A program made the translations under genes and the position numbers. This document shows, one piece after another, positions 51,828 to 60,822 of a DNA stretch of 64,000 bases (position 1 is the stretch's first letter; each line of letters starts with the position of its first letter). The notes below the pieces were generated by a model. That model saw only the letters and a program-made list of their open reading frames with translations, did no database searches and had not been told where the DNA came from. The stretch spans positions 1,545,105-1,609,104 of the forward strand of contig CT978603.1 in the NCBI GenBank assembly GCA_000063525.1, in the 5' to 3' direction. The DNA comes from Synechococcus sp. RCC307 (GTDB taxonomy: Bacteria; Cyanobacteriota; Cyanobacteriia; PCC-6307; Cyanobiaceae).

Positions 51828-54800
51828 TCAAGCCGGCGGGCCGTAGCCGCCACCACCGGGGGTCAACACCTCCAGCGCCTCACCTGCCGCCAGCTCCAGT
51901 TGGGCGCAACCGCCGAGCTCCTCAACGCTCCCATCGACGCGCCAGCGGCGGTTGAGTCCTGCTGCTGCAGCTCCGCCTCCCGCCAAGCCAAACGGGGCAA
52001 TCCGGCGTGAGCCACTGAGCAGCGACACCGTCATCGGCTCAAGGAACCGCAGCCGCCGCTCTAGGCCGCGGCCACCAGGCCACTGGCCGGCCCCACCGCT
52101 ATTCGGCCGCAGCGCAAATCGCTCTAAACGCACGGGGAAGCGCTCTTCGAGCACCTCAGGGTCGGTGAGCCGGGAATTGGTCATATGGCTTTGGATGCCA
52201 TCGGCTCCAGCAAAGCCTGCGCCAGCTCCAGTGCCGCCGGCGATCGTTTCGTAGTACTGGCGGCTGGAATCGCCAAAGCTGAGATTGTTCATCGTGCCTT
52301 GGGCTGCCGCCATCACGCCCATGGCCCCAAACAGCAAGTTGCAGAGGGCCTGAGAGGTTTCCACATTGCCGGCCACTACCGCAGCCGGCGGCTCGGGATT
52401 GAGCAAGCACCCCTTGGGAACCACCAGATCCAAGGGCTCAAAACAGCCAGCATTGAGCGGAATCGGCTCAGGAACCAAGGCGCGAAAGGCGTAGAGCACC
52501 GCCGCCTTGGTGACCGCCAAGGGCGCATGGAAGTTATGGCTGCCCTGCACGGAGGTGCCGCTGAAATCAAGCGTGGCGCGGCCTGCTGAGCGGTCCACGC
52601 TGATGGCCAGCTGCAAGCGCGCGCCGTTGTCGAGCTCCACATCGAACTGACGGTCCTCCAGGGTGAAGAGCACGCGCCGAACCGCGGCTGCCGCATTGCT
52701 TTGCACAAAGCCCATGTAGCGCTGCACCAGCTCCACGCCGCTGGTGGCCATCAAGGCTTCCAGCTGCTGCAGGCCCAGCTGATTGGCTGCCACCTGGGCC
52801 TGCAGATCGGCCAACAGCAGCTCAGGGGAGCGGGGCGGTTGCGGCTCTTGGGCCAGCCGCTGCTGCCAGGCCTCAAGCTGCAAACGGCCCTCTCGCACCA
52901 ACGGCCACTGCCTCAAACGCAGCCCCTCATCAGCAATGGTTTGGCTGAAGGGCGGCATCGAACCAGGGGTTGTACCACCCACATCCACGTGATGACCGCG
53001 GCACGCCACAAACGCCACCGGCTCCGCCTGGCCGGCAAAGACCGGGGTGATGGCCGTGATGTCGGGCAGATGGGTGCCTCCATGGAACGGGTCATTGCTG
53101 AGCAGGGTTTCTCCGCTCTGCAGGGCTGGACGCACCCCGGCCTGCACCTGGCTGAGCAGATCAGCCACCACCTCGCCCATGGAGCCCAGATGCACCGGGA
53201 TATGGGGTGCATTGGCGACCAGGGCGCCATGGCGATCAAACAGGGCGCAGGAAAAATCAAGCCGCTCGCGGATGTTCACCGAGCGGCTGGTGAGCCGTAA
53301 GCGCTCCCCCATGGACTCGGCAATGGCCATAAAGCGATGGTGAAACAGTCCCAGCTCCACCGGATCAGCGCTGGCGGGGTCAACAGCTTGCGGCTTGGGC
53401 GCCGCAACCGAGGCCTGCTGGTCCAGCAGCAGATTGCCAAGGCCATCGACGGCAGCCGTCCAGCCGGGCTCCAGCACCGTGCAACCAGTGGCTTCCGGAA
53501 TCAGCGCTGGCCCCACCAGGCTCTGGCCGGGGTGCAGGCTGGCGCGGGGCACCACCGGCACGGGCTGCCAACCCAGTCCGGGGATATGCACCGGCGCGGT
53601 GGCTGGTGCTGGTGACCCTGTTTCCAGGGCTGGTGCCGTCCAGCTGGTGGTGGCTTCCCTTGGCTTGGGCAGCGGCCACTCGGCCTCAAGGCGTTCCACC
53701 ACCAACCGCGTTCCAGCAGCAGGGCGATAGCCAAAGCGATGCTGATGGGCCTCAGCAAAGGCCAGCTCCAGCTCAGCGGGGCCCGCACCCGTTGGCCAGG
53801 GCAGCAGCAAGCCCTGCTCATGGGCTTGATCACGCAATTCCAAACGGCGCTGGGGGCCGTCAGCGGCCTCCTGCTGGACCAGCCATTGCTGCAAGTGCTG
53901 CAGCAACTCAAGGCTGAGCGGTTCACGCACGGCGCGCTGCCGCCAGCGGCGCTCTTGGGCCTGGCCAATGCCCCAAGCCGAGAGCACCCCAGCGAGGGGA
54001 TGCAGCAGCACCCGCCCCAGCCCCAGGGATTCAGCCAAGCGGCAGGCCAGCTGGCCGCCAGCACCGCCATAGGCCACCAGCACCCCACCGCGAATGTCGT
54101 GGCCGCAGAACAGCGACACCTGTTCAATCGCCGCAGCCATGGTCTCAACGGCCAGATCAAGCGCGCCATGGGCCAAGGCCTCAACGCTTTGCCCCAGCGG
54201 TGCGGCCAGCTCGGCAAAGCGCTGCTGCACCACCGCCAGATCGGGCGACTGATCACCTTGGGGGCCAAACACCGCTGGGAAATGGGCCACCTGCAAGCGA
54301 CCCAACAGCAGATGGGCATCGGTGAGGCAGAGCGGTCCGCCCCGGCGGTAACAAGCAGGTCCTGGATCAGCGCCGGCAGAGCGCGGCCCAACCTGCAAGC
54401 GCTGCTCATCTGCACTGAGGATCGAGCCCCCACCGGCGGCAACGGTGTGAATCGGCAGACGCGGGGCGAGCAGCGTCAGCCCAGCAATCTCGGTCTGGGG
54501 ACTGCGCTCCAAGGCCTCAAGGCCCACACCGGCTGGAATGCAAAACACATCGGTGGAGGTGCCGCCCATGTCGAACCCCACCAGGGCCCCAGCGGCCACA
54601 CCGGCCTGTTGCGCTGCCGCCGCCGCACCCACCATCCCGCCCGCGGGGCCCGAGAGGATCGTGTCTTTGGCCAGCAAGGCCGAAGGGTCCAGCAGCGCTC
54701 CGCTGGATCCCATCACCCGCAACGCGGTGGCTTCCCCCAAATCACCACGCACCTGAGCCAAATAGGTGTGCAAGACGCGGGACACCGCCGCTTCCACCAA

Positions 54801-55424
54801 GGCCGTCTGGCCGCGGGGCACCAGCCGCGGCAGGGGGCACGCCTGATGGGAGCAGACCACCGTTTCAAAGCCCAGCTCCCGGGCCAACCGCTGCAAGGCC
54901 AACTCATGGCAGGGGTTGCGGTAGGCGTGCATCAAGGCGATCGCGCAGCTGCGCAGCCCGGCAGCTCGCCACTGCTGCAACTGCTGGCGCAGGCGGGCAT
55001 CAAGCCGCAAGGGAGCGATTTCCTCGCCCCGCGCATCCAACCGGCCAGCCACCTCCACAACGGCTTGCTCAAGACCAGTTGGCCGCTGGATCTGCAAGGC
55101 AAACAACTCCGGCCGGTGCTGATCACCAATGCGCAACACATCAGCCAAGCCCTCGTTGGTGATCAGCAGCACCCCATCGCCGGCCTGCTCCAGCAGGGCA
55201 TTGGTGGCCACGGTGGTGCCAAGGCGTAGCTCTTCGATGCAGCCTGCGGGAATCGCCGCCTCAGGCGGCAGATCCAAGAGCCCGTGAATGGCGCTCACCG
55301 CTGGATCACCGGTCTGCTCAGGCTGCACCGAGAGCACCTTGCGCACCTGCAGGCGCCCCTGGGGGTCACGCCCCACCACATCGGTGAAGGTGCCGCCGCG
55401 GTCAACCCAAAACTGCCAGGCCAT
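51828..55424 (-). CDS. 5-oxoprolinase (ATP-hydrolysing), fused HyuA/HyuB type
   Basis: 1198 residues. The N-terminal hydantoinase A half opens WQFWVDRGGTFTDVVGRDPQ, with LRLGTTVATNALLEQAGDGV, LSGPAGGMVGAAAAAQQAGV and VGFDMGGTSTDVF (nucleotide site). The hydantoinase B half starts near residue 700 (ELGLFHHRFMAIAESMGERL), with LSNDPFHGGTHLPDITAITP and GNVETSQALCNLLFGAMG. It converts 5-oxoproline to glutamate with ATP. The GGCT-like protein at 5001 could produce 5-oxoproline. Its ATG overlaps the stop of the NagB-like gene by one base (TGATG). Confidence 0.93.
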   Translation of the reverse strand: MAWQFWVDRGGTFTDVVGRDPQGRLQVRKVLSVQPEQTGDPAVSAIHGLLDLPPEAAIPAGCIEELRLGTTVATNALLEQAGDGVLLITNEGLADVLRIGDQHRPELFALQIQRPTGLEQAVVEVAGRLDARGEEIAPLRLDARLRQQLQQWRAAGLRSCAIALMHAYRNPCHELALQRLARELGFETVVCSHQACPLPRLVPRGQTALVEAAVSRVLHTYLAQVRGDLGEATALRVMGSSGALLDPSALLAKDTILSGPAGGMVGAAAAAQQAGVAAGALVGFDMGGTSTDVFCIPAGVGLEALERSPQTEIAGLTLLAPRLPIHTVAAGGGSILSADEQRLQVGPRSAGADPGPACYRRGGPLCLTDAHLLLGRLQVAHFPAVFGPQGDQSPDLAVVQQRFAELAAPLGQSVEALAHGALDLAVETMAAAIEQVSLFCGHDIRGGVLVAYGGAGGQLACRLAESLGLGRVLLHPLAGVLSAWGIGQAQERRWRQRAVREPLSLELLQHLQQWLVQQEAADGPQRRLELRDQAHEQGLLLPWPTGAGPAELELAFAEAHQHRFGYRPAAGTRLVVERLEAEWPLPKPREATTSWTAPALETGSPAPATAPVHIPGLGWQPVPVVPRASLHPGQSLVGPALIPEATGCTVLEPGWTAAVDGLGNLLLDQQASVAAPKPQAVDPASADPVELGLFHHRFMAIAESMGERLRLTSRSVNIRERLDFSCALFDRHGALVANAPHIPVHLGSMGEVVADLLSQVQAGVRPALQSGETLLSNDPFHGGTHLPDITAITPVFAGQAEPVAFVACRGHHVDVGGTTPGSMPPFSQTIADEGLRLRQWPLVREGRLQLEAWQQRLAQEPQPPRSPELLLADLQAQVAANQLGLQQLEALMATSGVELVQRYMGFVQSNAAAAVRRVLFTLEDRQFDVELDNGARLQLAISVDRSAGRATLDFSGTSVQGSHNFHAPLAVTKAAVLYAFRALVPEPIPLNAGCFEPLDLVVPKGCLLNPEPPAAVVAGNVETSQALCNLLFGAMGVMAAAQGTMNNLSFGDSSRQYYETIAGGTGAGAGFAGADGIQSHMTNSRLTDPEVLEERFPVRLERFALRPNSGGAGQWPGGRGLERRLRFLEPMTVSLLSGSRRIAPFGLAGGGAAAAGLNRRWRVDGSVEELGGCAQLELAAGEALEVLTPGGGGYGPPA

Positions 55425-56188
55425 CAGCCCATCGCAGCCCGATCCACCCAAAGCCAGACGCACCCGTGCTGCCGCAACCAACTGGCCGGCAACTGCTCGC
55501 TGGGGCCTTCGTTAAGCAGCTTCTGCAGGATTGCGGCCTTGCCGCTGCCGGTGACCACCAGATGGATCTCTGTGGCCTCAAGGATCTCCTTGAGGCCAAG
55601 GGTGATGGCGGCCTGGGGAACTTTCTGCGGGTCGCCACCAAACAGGCCAGCGTTCTGCGCCCGCGTGGCCGCAGAGAGCTGCACCACCCGGCAACCCACC
55701 TCGGCGCCGCAGGGGGGCTCGTTGAACCCCACATGGCCATTGCTGCCCAATCCCAGCAACTGCACCCCAACACCACCAGCGGCAGCCAGGCGCTGCTGGT
55801 AGGCCTGTGCCGCCGATTGAGGATCAGCCGCAGCCGCTTCCGGCAGACAGAGCTGCCCAGGCCCCAAGCCAAGGGGCTGCCCCAAATGCTTCTGCATGTA
55901 GGCGCCGTAGCCCGAGGGGTCGCCGGCCTTTAAGCCGACGTAGTCGTCGAGATTGAAACTGAGCCACTGGCGGCGCAATTGCTGCAGCTGCGGCTGGCGC
56001 CAGCGCTGCAGACGCGCCACCAAGGCCCCGTAGAGCGGTTCCATCGTGCGGCCCGTGGCCAGGCCCAAGGGCCGCGGACTGGGCTCAGAGAGGCGCTGCT
56101 GCAGGCACTGCTCCAGATGCTGGCTGCAGGCCTGCATCAACGCCGCGGGCTCATCGCGCTGCACCAGCTGGAAAGGGAATGCCGTCAC
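55424..56188 (-). CDS. Glucosamine-6-phosphate deaminase-like (NagB)
   Basis: 254 residues, GTG start (MTAFPFQLVQRDEPAALMQA). Motifs: LGLATGRTMEPLYGALVARL, FNLDDYVGLKAGDPSGYGAY (catalytic Asp) and LLGLGSNGHVGFNEP with His and Glu. The NGH form is like the short monomeric Bacillus-type NagB rather than the hexameric E. coli enzyme. It would turn glucosamine 6-phosphate into fructose 6-phosphate and ammonia. 6-phosphogluconolactonase, a related fold, was rejected because its GPDGHTASLFPG motif is absent. It overlaps SpoIID by four bases (GTGA). Confidence 0.85.
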   Translation of the reverse strand: MTAFPFQLVQRDEPAALMQACSQHLEQCLQQRLSEPSPRPLGLATGRTMEPLYGALVARLQRWRQPQLQQLRRQWLSFNLDDYVGLKAGDPSGYGAYMQKHLGQPLGLGPGQLCLPEAAAADPQSAAQAYQQRLAAAGGVGVQLLGLGSNGHVGFNEPPCGAEVGCRVVQLSAATRAQNAGLFGGDPQKVPQAAITLGLKEILEATEIHLVVTGSGKAAILQKLLNEGPSEQLPASWLRQHGCVWLWVDRAAMG

Positions 56189-57378
56189 GGCTGCGGGGGT
56201 GGTTTGGGCCAGGCGCTGGGTGCCTGATAGAGGTCCAGCTTGGCTCCGGGGTAGTAGTGCCTCAAGATCGCGGCATAGCCCTTGCCTTGCAGGCTGAGGC
56301 CATAGGCGCCCCATTGGCTCATGCCAACGCCGTGGCCAAAGCCGCGGCCTTTGGCGATGAGTTTGGGTTGGGGCCCAGGCGCGGGGTTGAGCCAATCCTC
56401 GGAGTCCCCAAACGGACCACTGCTGGGCTCCGGGGGGTCAAAGCGCACGTAGGTGCTTTTCAATTTGAGGCGGCGGCGCAACTCGCGCGCCGGCAACTCG
56501 ATCTCACCGCCGGGCCCGCGCACCACAACACGCTTGAGGCGTCCGGTGCTGGTGCGCTGCACAGCCTCAATCTGCTCGGCGCCGCCGGTTTCGCTGAAGG
56601 CCTCCAGCAACTGCTCAGCGTCCAGGGGCTTGCTCCAGCGATACACCGGGCTGATCTGATCAAAATCCGGCACGCTCTTGAGATAGGGCAGTTGGTTGCG
56701 CCAGATCTCGCCGCTGTTTTCGGTGCGGCCACCGCTGCTGCTGTGGAACACCGCCTCAATCAAACGGCTGCCATGGGTGAGCACCTGGGCCCGGGTGCTG
56801 GCCACAGCGCTGCGGGTGCTCGGGGTCTCGGATTCCAAGCCGAGGTACACCTGGCTGCGCTGGGTGGAATCCAGGTCGTAATCCGCCCCAGGCCGAAGTT
56901 GCCGCAGGGCATAGGTGCGTGCTGCGACCGACTGCACGCGCAGGGCCTCATCAGGCCATTGGTGGGGCATCTCAGCTCCCACCACGCTGGGGAGATAGCT
57001 CTCCACACCCAAACGATTGATGGCCTGCAAGCGCCCTTCTTTGAGCTGCACCAGCAGCGCACCGCGGTAACGCCGCTGTTGCAGCCAGAAGCTGCCATTG
57101 GGCTGCTCAGGCAGCAGCCATAACAGCTGGGGCTCCCCGGAAACACCTGCAATGCGGCCGCGAGAGGCCCGCAAGGTGAGGCCTTCATCGCGCTGACCCA
57201 ACAGCCTGCCGCGGCCATCGCGCAGGGTGAGGCTGCTGCCGGCGACGGGAACAACCCTTAAGGCGGCTGCTTGGGCCAGCAACACCCGCACCTGGGGCTC
57301 TTGGGCGGAGCGGGCTGCCCCAGGCCAGAGCAGCAGGAGCAGCCCCATGAGGCTGCCAAAGGTCCAACGCAGGTTCAT
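56185..57378 (-). CDS. SpoIID/LytB domain protein, exported
   Basis: 397 residues. Signal peptide MNLRWTFGSLMGLLLLLWPG then AARSA (about 1-25). An N-terminal beta-rich part (about 30-130) precedes the SpoIID domain: INRLGVESYLPSVVGAEMPH, QSVAARTYALRQL, FHSSSGGRTENSGEIW and the late GRGFGHGVGMSQWGAYGLSL. SpoIID is a lytic transglycosylase for glycan strands without stem peptides; cyanobacterial relatives probably trim peptidoglycan. The longer frame upstream is antisense to rnz and rejected. Combined with NagB and oxoprolinase downstream, a cell-wall sugar and peptide recycling theme is possible (inference). Confidence 0.9.
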   Translation of the reverse strand: MNLRWTFGSLMGLLLLLWPGAARSAQEPQVRVLLAQAAALRVVPVAGSSLTLRDGRGRLLGQRDEGLTLRASRGRIAGVSGEPQLLWLLPEQPNGSFWLQQRRYRGALLVQLKEGRLQAINRLGVESYLPSVVGAEMPHQWPDEALRVQSVAARTYALRQLRPGADYDLDSTQRSQVYLGLESETPSTRSAVASTRAQVLTHGSRLIEAVFHSSSGGRTENSGEIWRNQLPYLKSVPDFDQISPVYRWSKPLDAEQLLEAFSETGGAEQIEAVQRTSTGRLKRVVVRGPGGEIELPARELRRRLKLKSTYVRFDPPEPSSGPFGDSEDWLNPAPGPQPKLIAKGRGFGHGVGMSQWGAYGLSLQGKGYAAILRHYYPGAKLDLYQAPSAWPKPPPQP

Positions 57379-57426
57379 TGAGCTTTGCCGTGGCACCATC
57401 AAAGCTGGGGCAGCCAACCAGCGCCA

Positions 57427-58386
57427 TTGCAGGTCACTTTTCTCGGCACCAGTTCCGGAGTCCCGAGCCGCAGCCGCAATGTCTCTGCGGTGGCTCTGCG
57501 TCTGCCGCAGCGCGCCGACCTGTGGCTGTTCGACTGCGGCGAAGCCACCCAACACCAATTCCTGCGCAGCGAGCTGCGTGTCTCCCAGCTGAGGCGCATC
57601 TTCATCACCCACATGCATGGAGACCATGTCTTCGGCTTGCCAGGCTTGCTGGCCAGCCTGGGCATGGCGGGAACCTGTGATGGGGTCGACCTTTATGGCC
57701 CCGAACCCCTGGAGGCCTTTGTGCTGAGTGCCCTGCAGCACTCCGCCACTCGGATTGGCTATCCCCTGCGCTTTCACCCGGTGGAATCAGCGGCCAACAG
57801 CGGCGAACCCCTGCTCATCGATGGGGAGTTCAGCGTCTGCTGCGCACCGCTCAAACACCGGGTGCCTGCCTTTGGCTATCGCGTGCAGCAAAGCGAGCGC
57901 CCAGGCCGCTTTGACATTGCCAAGGCCAAAGCGATGCGGCTGCCGCCAGGGCCAGAGTTTGCGCGCCTCAAAGCCGGAGAAACCGTCACCTTTGCCGACG
58001 GGCGGCGCATCGATGGCCGCGAGCTCTGCGGGCCCAGGCAGCCGGGATGCTCCGTTGTTTATTGCACCGACACGGTGTTCAGCGAGCGCGCTGTGGCCTT
58101 GGCCCAAGGGGCTGATCTGCTCATCCACGAAGCCACCTTTTCCCATCGCGATGCCGCGATGGCCTATCAACGCCAGCACTCCACCAGCACCATGGCGGCG
58201 CAGACCGCAGCGGAAGCAGGCGTGCAGCAACTGGCCCTCACGCACCTGAGCCCGCGCTACGTGCCTGGGGCGACCGAAAGCCCGGATGATTTGTTGCAGG
58301 AAGCCAAGGCGATCTTTCCCAACACCGTGCTGGCCAAGGACTTCCTCAGCATCGAAGTGAGCACCATGGCCTGCAACAGTCTGTGA
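57427..58386 (+). CDS. rnz: Ribonuclease Z
   Basis: Cleaves the 3' trailer of tRNA precursors. 319 residues, TTG start giving [20 protein letters not shown], the typical N-terminus. The earlier TTG at 57385 adds 14 unconvincing residues. The metallo-beta-lactamase motif [15 protein letters not shown] has His62, His64, Asp66 and His67; HEATFSH and [10 protein letters not shown] hold further ligands. The starts of rnz and the divergent SpoIID gene are 48 bases apart. Confidence 0.95.
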   Translation: MQVTFLGTSSGVPSRSRNVSAVALRLPQRADLWLFDCGEATQHQFLRSELRVSQLRRIFITHMHGDHVFGLPGLLASLGMAGTCDGVDLYGPEPLEAFVLSALQHSATRIGYPLRFHPVESAANSGEPLLIDGEFSVCCAPLKHRVPAFGYRVQQSERPGRFDIAKAKAMRLPPGPEFARLKAGETVTFADGRRIDGRELCGPRQPGCSVVYCTDTVFSERAVALAQGADLLIHEATFSHRDAAMAYQRQHSTSTMAAQTAAEAGVQQLALTHLSPRYVPGATESPDDLLQEAKAIFPNTVLAKDFLSIEVSTMACNSL

Positions 58387-58465
58387 GTGGCATGACGATT
58401 CAGCCCCGGAGCAGTGCCTGCGCGTGATACAAGGGCTCAGGAGACTGTCTCTTTTGCCCCACTCC

Positions 58466-58969
58466 ATGCGCACCGTTCTTCAGGGTCTACGGCGTCTCGG
58501 CGCTCTGCTGCTCCTGCCCATCGCCTTGCTGCTCTTGGCCCCAGCGGCCCATGCCGTGCAGTGGGACGCAGAAACTCTGACCGTTCCGGCGGATGCCAGC
58601 GGCAGCACGGTGACCTTCACCGAGTCCGAGATCAAAGCCGGGCGCAAGGTGTTCAACAACAGTTGCGGCGAATGCCACGCCGGTGGCATCACCAAGACCA
58701 ACCAGAACGTGGGACTTGATCCCGAGACTCTGGCCCTGGCCACCCCGCCTCGGGACTCCGTAGATGCCCTGGTGGATTACATGAAAGATCCCACCTCCTA
58801 TGACGGTGAGATCTCGATCGCTGAATTTCACCCCAGCATGCGCAGCGCCGACGTGTTTGTGAAAATGCGCGATCTCAACGATGAAGACCTGCGCCGCATG
58901 GCCGGTTACATCCTGACGTCCCCGAAAGCGCAGGGAACCCAGTGGGGCGGCGGCAAGATCTACTTCTGA
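58466..58969 (+). CDS. psbV: Photosystem II cytochrome c-550 (PsbV)
   Basis: Extrinsic lumenal subunit that stabilises the manganese-calcium cluster. 167 residues. Signal peptide (MRTVLQGLRRLGALLLLPIA then LLLLAPAAHA, cleaved after residue 30). Haem c site CGECH (Cys67, Cys70, His71). The distal ligand is His122 in IAEFHPSMRSADVF, which is His92 of the mature protein as in characterised PsbV. The usual GGKIYF C-terminus is present. ATG 58466 is chosen over an in-frame ATG 14 codons earlier because it begins a normal signal peptide. A strong terminator follows. Confidence 0.96.
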   Translation: MRTVLQGLRRLGALLLLPIALLLLAPAAHAVQWDAETLTVPADASGSTVTFTESEIKAGRKVFNNSCGECHAGGITKTNQNVGLDPETLALATPPRDSVDALVDYMKDPTSYDGEISIAEFHPSMRSADVFVKMRDLNDEDLRRMAGYILTSPKAQGTQWGGGKIYF

Positions 58970-58995
58970 TTCAGCCCTGCTAAACCCAACAGCTT

Positions 58996-59403
58996 TCAGC
59001 CCGCCGCTTCAACGGCGGGCTTTGTTGTGTCTGGGGGGTCAGGGAGTGGTTGCTCCTGCTCCGGGCGGCGGCTGTACCACCAGCCCTGGAGCTCAGGGCT
59101 CAGGCGTTCAGCAAACAGGGTCAACACCGTGGGGGTAGGCCGCAGCCCAGGTTGCAGCAACTCCACGGCATAGGAGGGGCAGCGGCGGGCGGCCAGGTCG
59201 GGAACAAAGCGCTTTCCCACCCGGCGCCAACTGGGCTCCTTGCTGCGCCATTGCAAGCGGCAGCAGGGCCAAGGCAGCTCTTCGCGATCAAACAAGCGGC
59301 AGCAGGGCCCCAGCACCCGAAAGCTGTACATGCCCCCAGGACTGGGTTGCTCACTGCCTGATGGCAGCAGCTGATCGTGGGTCACAGAAGCTGTCGCGGC
59401 CAT
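58996..59403 (-). CDS. Hypothetical Cys-rich protein between psbV and petF
   Basis: 135 residues starting MAATASVTHDQLLPSGSEQP. Two CC pairs (VLGPCCRLFDREELPWPCCR) and a third Cys (AARRCPSYAVELLQPGLRP) suggest metal or disulphide chemistry. The second half (TPTVLTLFAERLSPELQGWW) looks well folded. The last codons lie within the psbV terminator stem, so that hairpin is translated on this strand. Family not recognised. Confidence 0.6.
   Translation of the reverse strand: MAATASVTHDQLLPSGSEQPSPGGMYSFRVLGPCCRLFDREELPWPCCRLQWRSKEPSWRRVGKRFVPDLAARRCPSYAVELLQPGLRPTPTVLTLFAERLSPELQGWWYSRRPEQEQPLPDPPDTTKPAVEAAG
58998..59028 (+). terminator. Intrinsic terminator of psbV
   Basis: Perfect nine-base arms AGCCCGCCG (58998-59006) and CGGCGGGCT (59013-59021) with a six-base loop, followed by TTGTTGTG. 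It lies 28 bases after the psbV stop. The same bases encode the C-terminus of the convergent hypothetical gene. Confidence 0.87.
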
Positions 59404-59414
59404 GGTGCAGATAC

Positions 59415-59441
59415 GAAAAAGCCACCCTCAAGGGGTGGCTT
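59415..59441 (-). terminator. Intrinsic terminator of petF
   Basis: Perfect nine-base arms AAGCCACCC (59419-59427) and GGGTGGCTT (59433-59441) with a five-base loop. On the minus strand the stem runs into TTTTTC. It lies 26 bases after the ferredoxin stop and just before the start of the hypothetical gene at 59403. Confidence 0.88.
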
Positions 59442-59467
59442 GAAGGACGCTTATGGAAAGCAGCTGA

Positions 59468-59767
59468 TCAATACAGCTCTTCTTCAGCGTGGGTCTTGAT
59501 GGTGCAGTCGCTGGTGGGGTAGGCCACGCAGGTCAGCACGAAACCAGCTTCGATCTGGTCATCGTCGAGGAAGCTCTGGTCGCTCTGGTCAACGGTGCCA
59601 GCGGTGAGCTTGCCGGCGCAGGTGGAGCAAGCGCCAGCGCGGCAGGAATAGGGGAGGTCGACTCCCTGCTCTTCAGCAGCATCGAGGATGTACTGGTCGT
59701 CGGGGACTTCGATGGTCTTGTTCAGGCCTTCGCTTTCCGAGACGAGGGTGACCTTGTAGGACGCCAT
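59468..59767 (-). CDS. petF: [2Fe-2S] ferredoxin, plant type
   Basis: 99 residues. Main soluble electron acceptor of photosystem I, feeding FNR, nitrite reductase and others. Cluster ligands Cys42, Cys47 and Cys50 ([15 protein letters not shown]) and Cys80 ([12 protein letters not shown]). The acidic surface and C-terminal HAEEELY are typical of photosynthetic ferredoxins. It is monocistronic, with its own terminator and a 145-base upstream gap. Confidence 0.97.
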   Translation of the reverse strand: MASYKVTLVSESEGLNKTIEVPDDQYILDAAEEQGVDLPYSCRAGACSTCAGKLTAGTVDQSDQSFLDDDQIEAGFVLTCVAYPTSDCTIKTHAEEELY

Positions 59768-59883
59768 GGGAATAATCGTTGCTCAGGTCCGCGGCAAGCC
59801 GGGCCTGTGGGGCGGCACTGTTGTACACCTGATCAGGGCCCATCAGTGCCCCAGGCCGGGCAAGGCCAATGGATCATCGAGCA

Positions 59884-59904
59884 CATATAAGCCAGATTTA
59901 TATG
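59884..59904. promoter_or_regulatory. Perfect dyad CATATAA-N7-TTATATG
   Basis: Seven-base inverted repeats CATATAA (59884-59890) and TTATATG (59898-59904) with a seven-base spacer, lying 117-137 bases upstream of the petF start and nine bases after the prmA stop. It is markedly AT-rich in a GC-rich context. It may be a promoter core or operator for petF; no known cyanobacterial box fits exactly. Confidence 0.35.
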
Positions 59905-59912
59905 ACTTCCGC

Positions 59913-60818
59913 TCAGGCTCGCTGGATGGCCAGCAAGGCCCAACGCCCTTGCTCTGCCTCGGTTGTCACCCGCCAGCCATGGGCTTCCAGGTGCGCCGTT
60001 AACGCGGGCGCTTGATCCACAAGCAAACCGCTGAGCAAGCCCTCCCCACGCGCTGTCAGCAGCTCCGAAAAAGCCGGCGTCAGGGCCGTGAGCACCGGCG
60101 CCAAGATGTTGCAGAGCAGCAGATCAGCTGGGGCCCCAGCCAGCAACTGCTGCAAGACATCAGCTGAACCCAGCTGCACCTGCAGATGCGCCCCGGCTTG
60201 GTTGAGTGCGGCGTTCTCTGCCGTGGCCCGCACGGCCAGGCTGTCGGTGTCGCTGGCCAGCACCTCTCTGGCGCCGAGGACCAGCGAGGCAATCCCGAGG
60301 ATGCCGCTGCCGCAGCCCAGATCAGCCACGCGCGAGCCAGTGAGCGAACGCTTCTCCAGCGCTTCGAGGCAAAGGCGTGTGGTGGGGTGGGAGCCGGTGC
60401 CAAAGGCACTGCCTGGATCAATCAACAGCGCCAGACGTTCGGCATGTTCAGCGGGCACCTGGAGCCAGGCCGGCAGGATCAAGAGGCGCTGCCCCACCGG
60501 ATCGGGCTGCCAATGCCGCTTCCAGCTCAGCGCCCAGTCCTCTTCAGGCTGCAGCTCCCAGCGCAGCGAGGGCAATGCAACGCCAAAGGGCTCGGCCATC
60601 TGAGCCAAGGCTTCAGCCAACGCCACCCGCTCTGGCTCAGGCCAATCCACCTCGGGCAACCACGCCTGCAGGGTGCGCTGCTCGGGGGCTTCAGGACGGA
60701 ACCGCACCGCTAAGCGGTGCACCCCCAAACTCTCGAGGCGCCACAACAGGGATTCCTCCAGCTCACCGGGAGGCTCCAGCTCAAGGCGCCACCAAGAGGG
60801 TTGAGCAGCGGCAGGCAT
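59913..60818 (-). CDS. prmA: Ribosomal protein L11 methyltransferase
   Basis: 301 residues, starting MPAAAQPSWWRLELEPPGEL. N-terminal substrate-binding domain (about 1-110), then the methyltransferase core: PGSAFGTGSHPTTRLCLEAL, VADLGCGSGILGIASLVLGA (SAM site), LASDTDSLAVRATAENAALN and LLLCNILAPVL (the N-I-L-A catalytic loop). The frame extends upstream into serA antisense-free sequence, but the later ATG gives the family start. It follows serA by four bases, so it is co-transcribed. Confidence 0.93.
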   Translation of the reverse strand: MPAAAQPSWWRLELEPPGELEESLLWRLESLGVHRLAVRFRPEAPEQRTLQAWLPEVDWPEPERVALAEALAQMAEPFGVALPSLRWELQPEEDWALSWKRHWQPDPVGQRLLILPAWLQVPAEHAERLALLIDPGSAFGTGSHPTTRLCLEALEKRSLTGSRVADLGCGSGILGIASLVLGAREVLASDTDSLAVRATAENAALNQAGAHLQVQLGSADVLQQLLAGAPADLLLCNILAPVLTALTPAFSELLTARGEGLLSGLLVDQAPALTAHLEAHGWRVTTEAEQGRWALLAIQRA

Positions 60819-60822
60819 CAGA

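Noticed and set aside
53739-55229. A 496-residue plus-strand ORF inside the 5-oxoprolinase gene
   Set aside because: Same His/Gln/Arg-rich composition, antisense to strong hydantoinase motifs.
55424-56188. 6-phosphogluconolactonase
   Set aside because: The fold is related, but LDDYVGL and GSNGHVGFNEP are NagB motifs; the Pgl GPDGHTASLFPG motif is absent.
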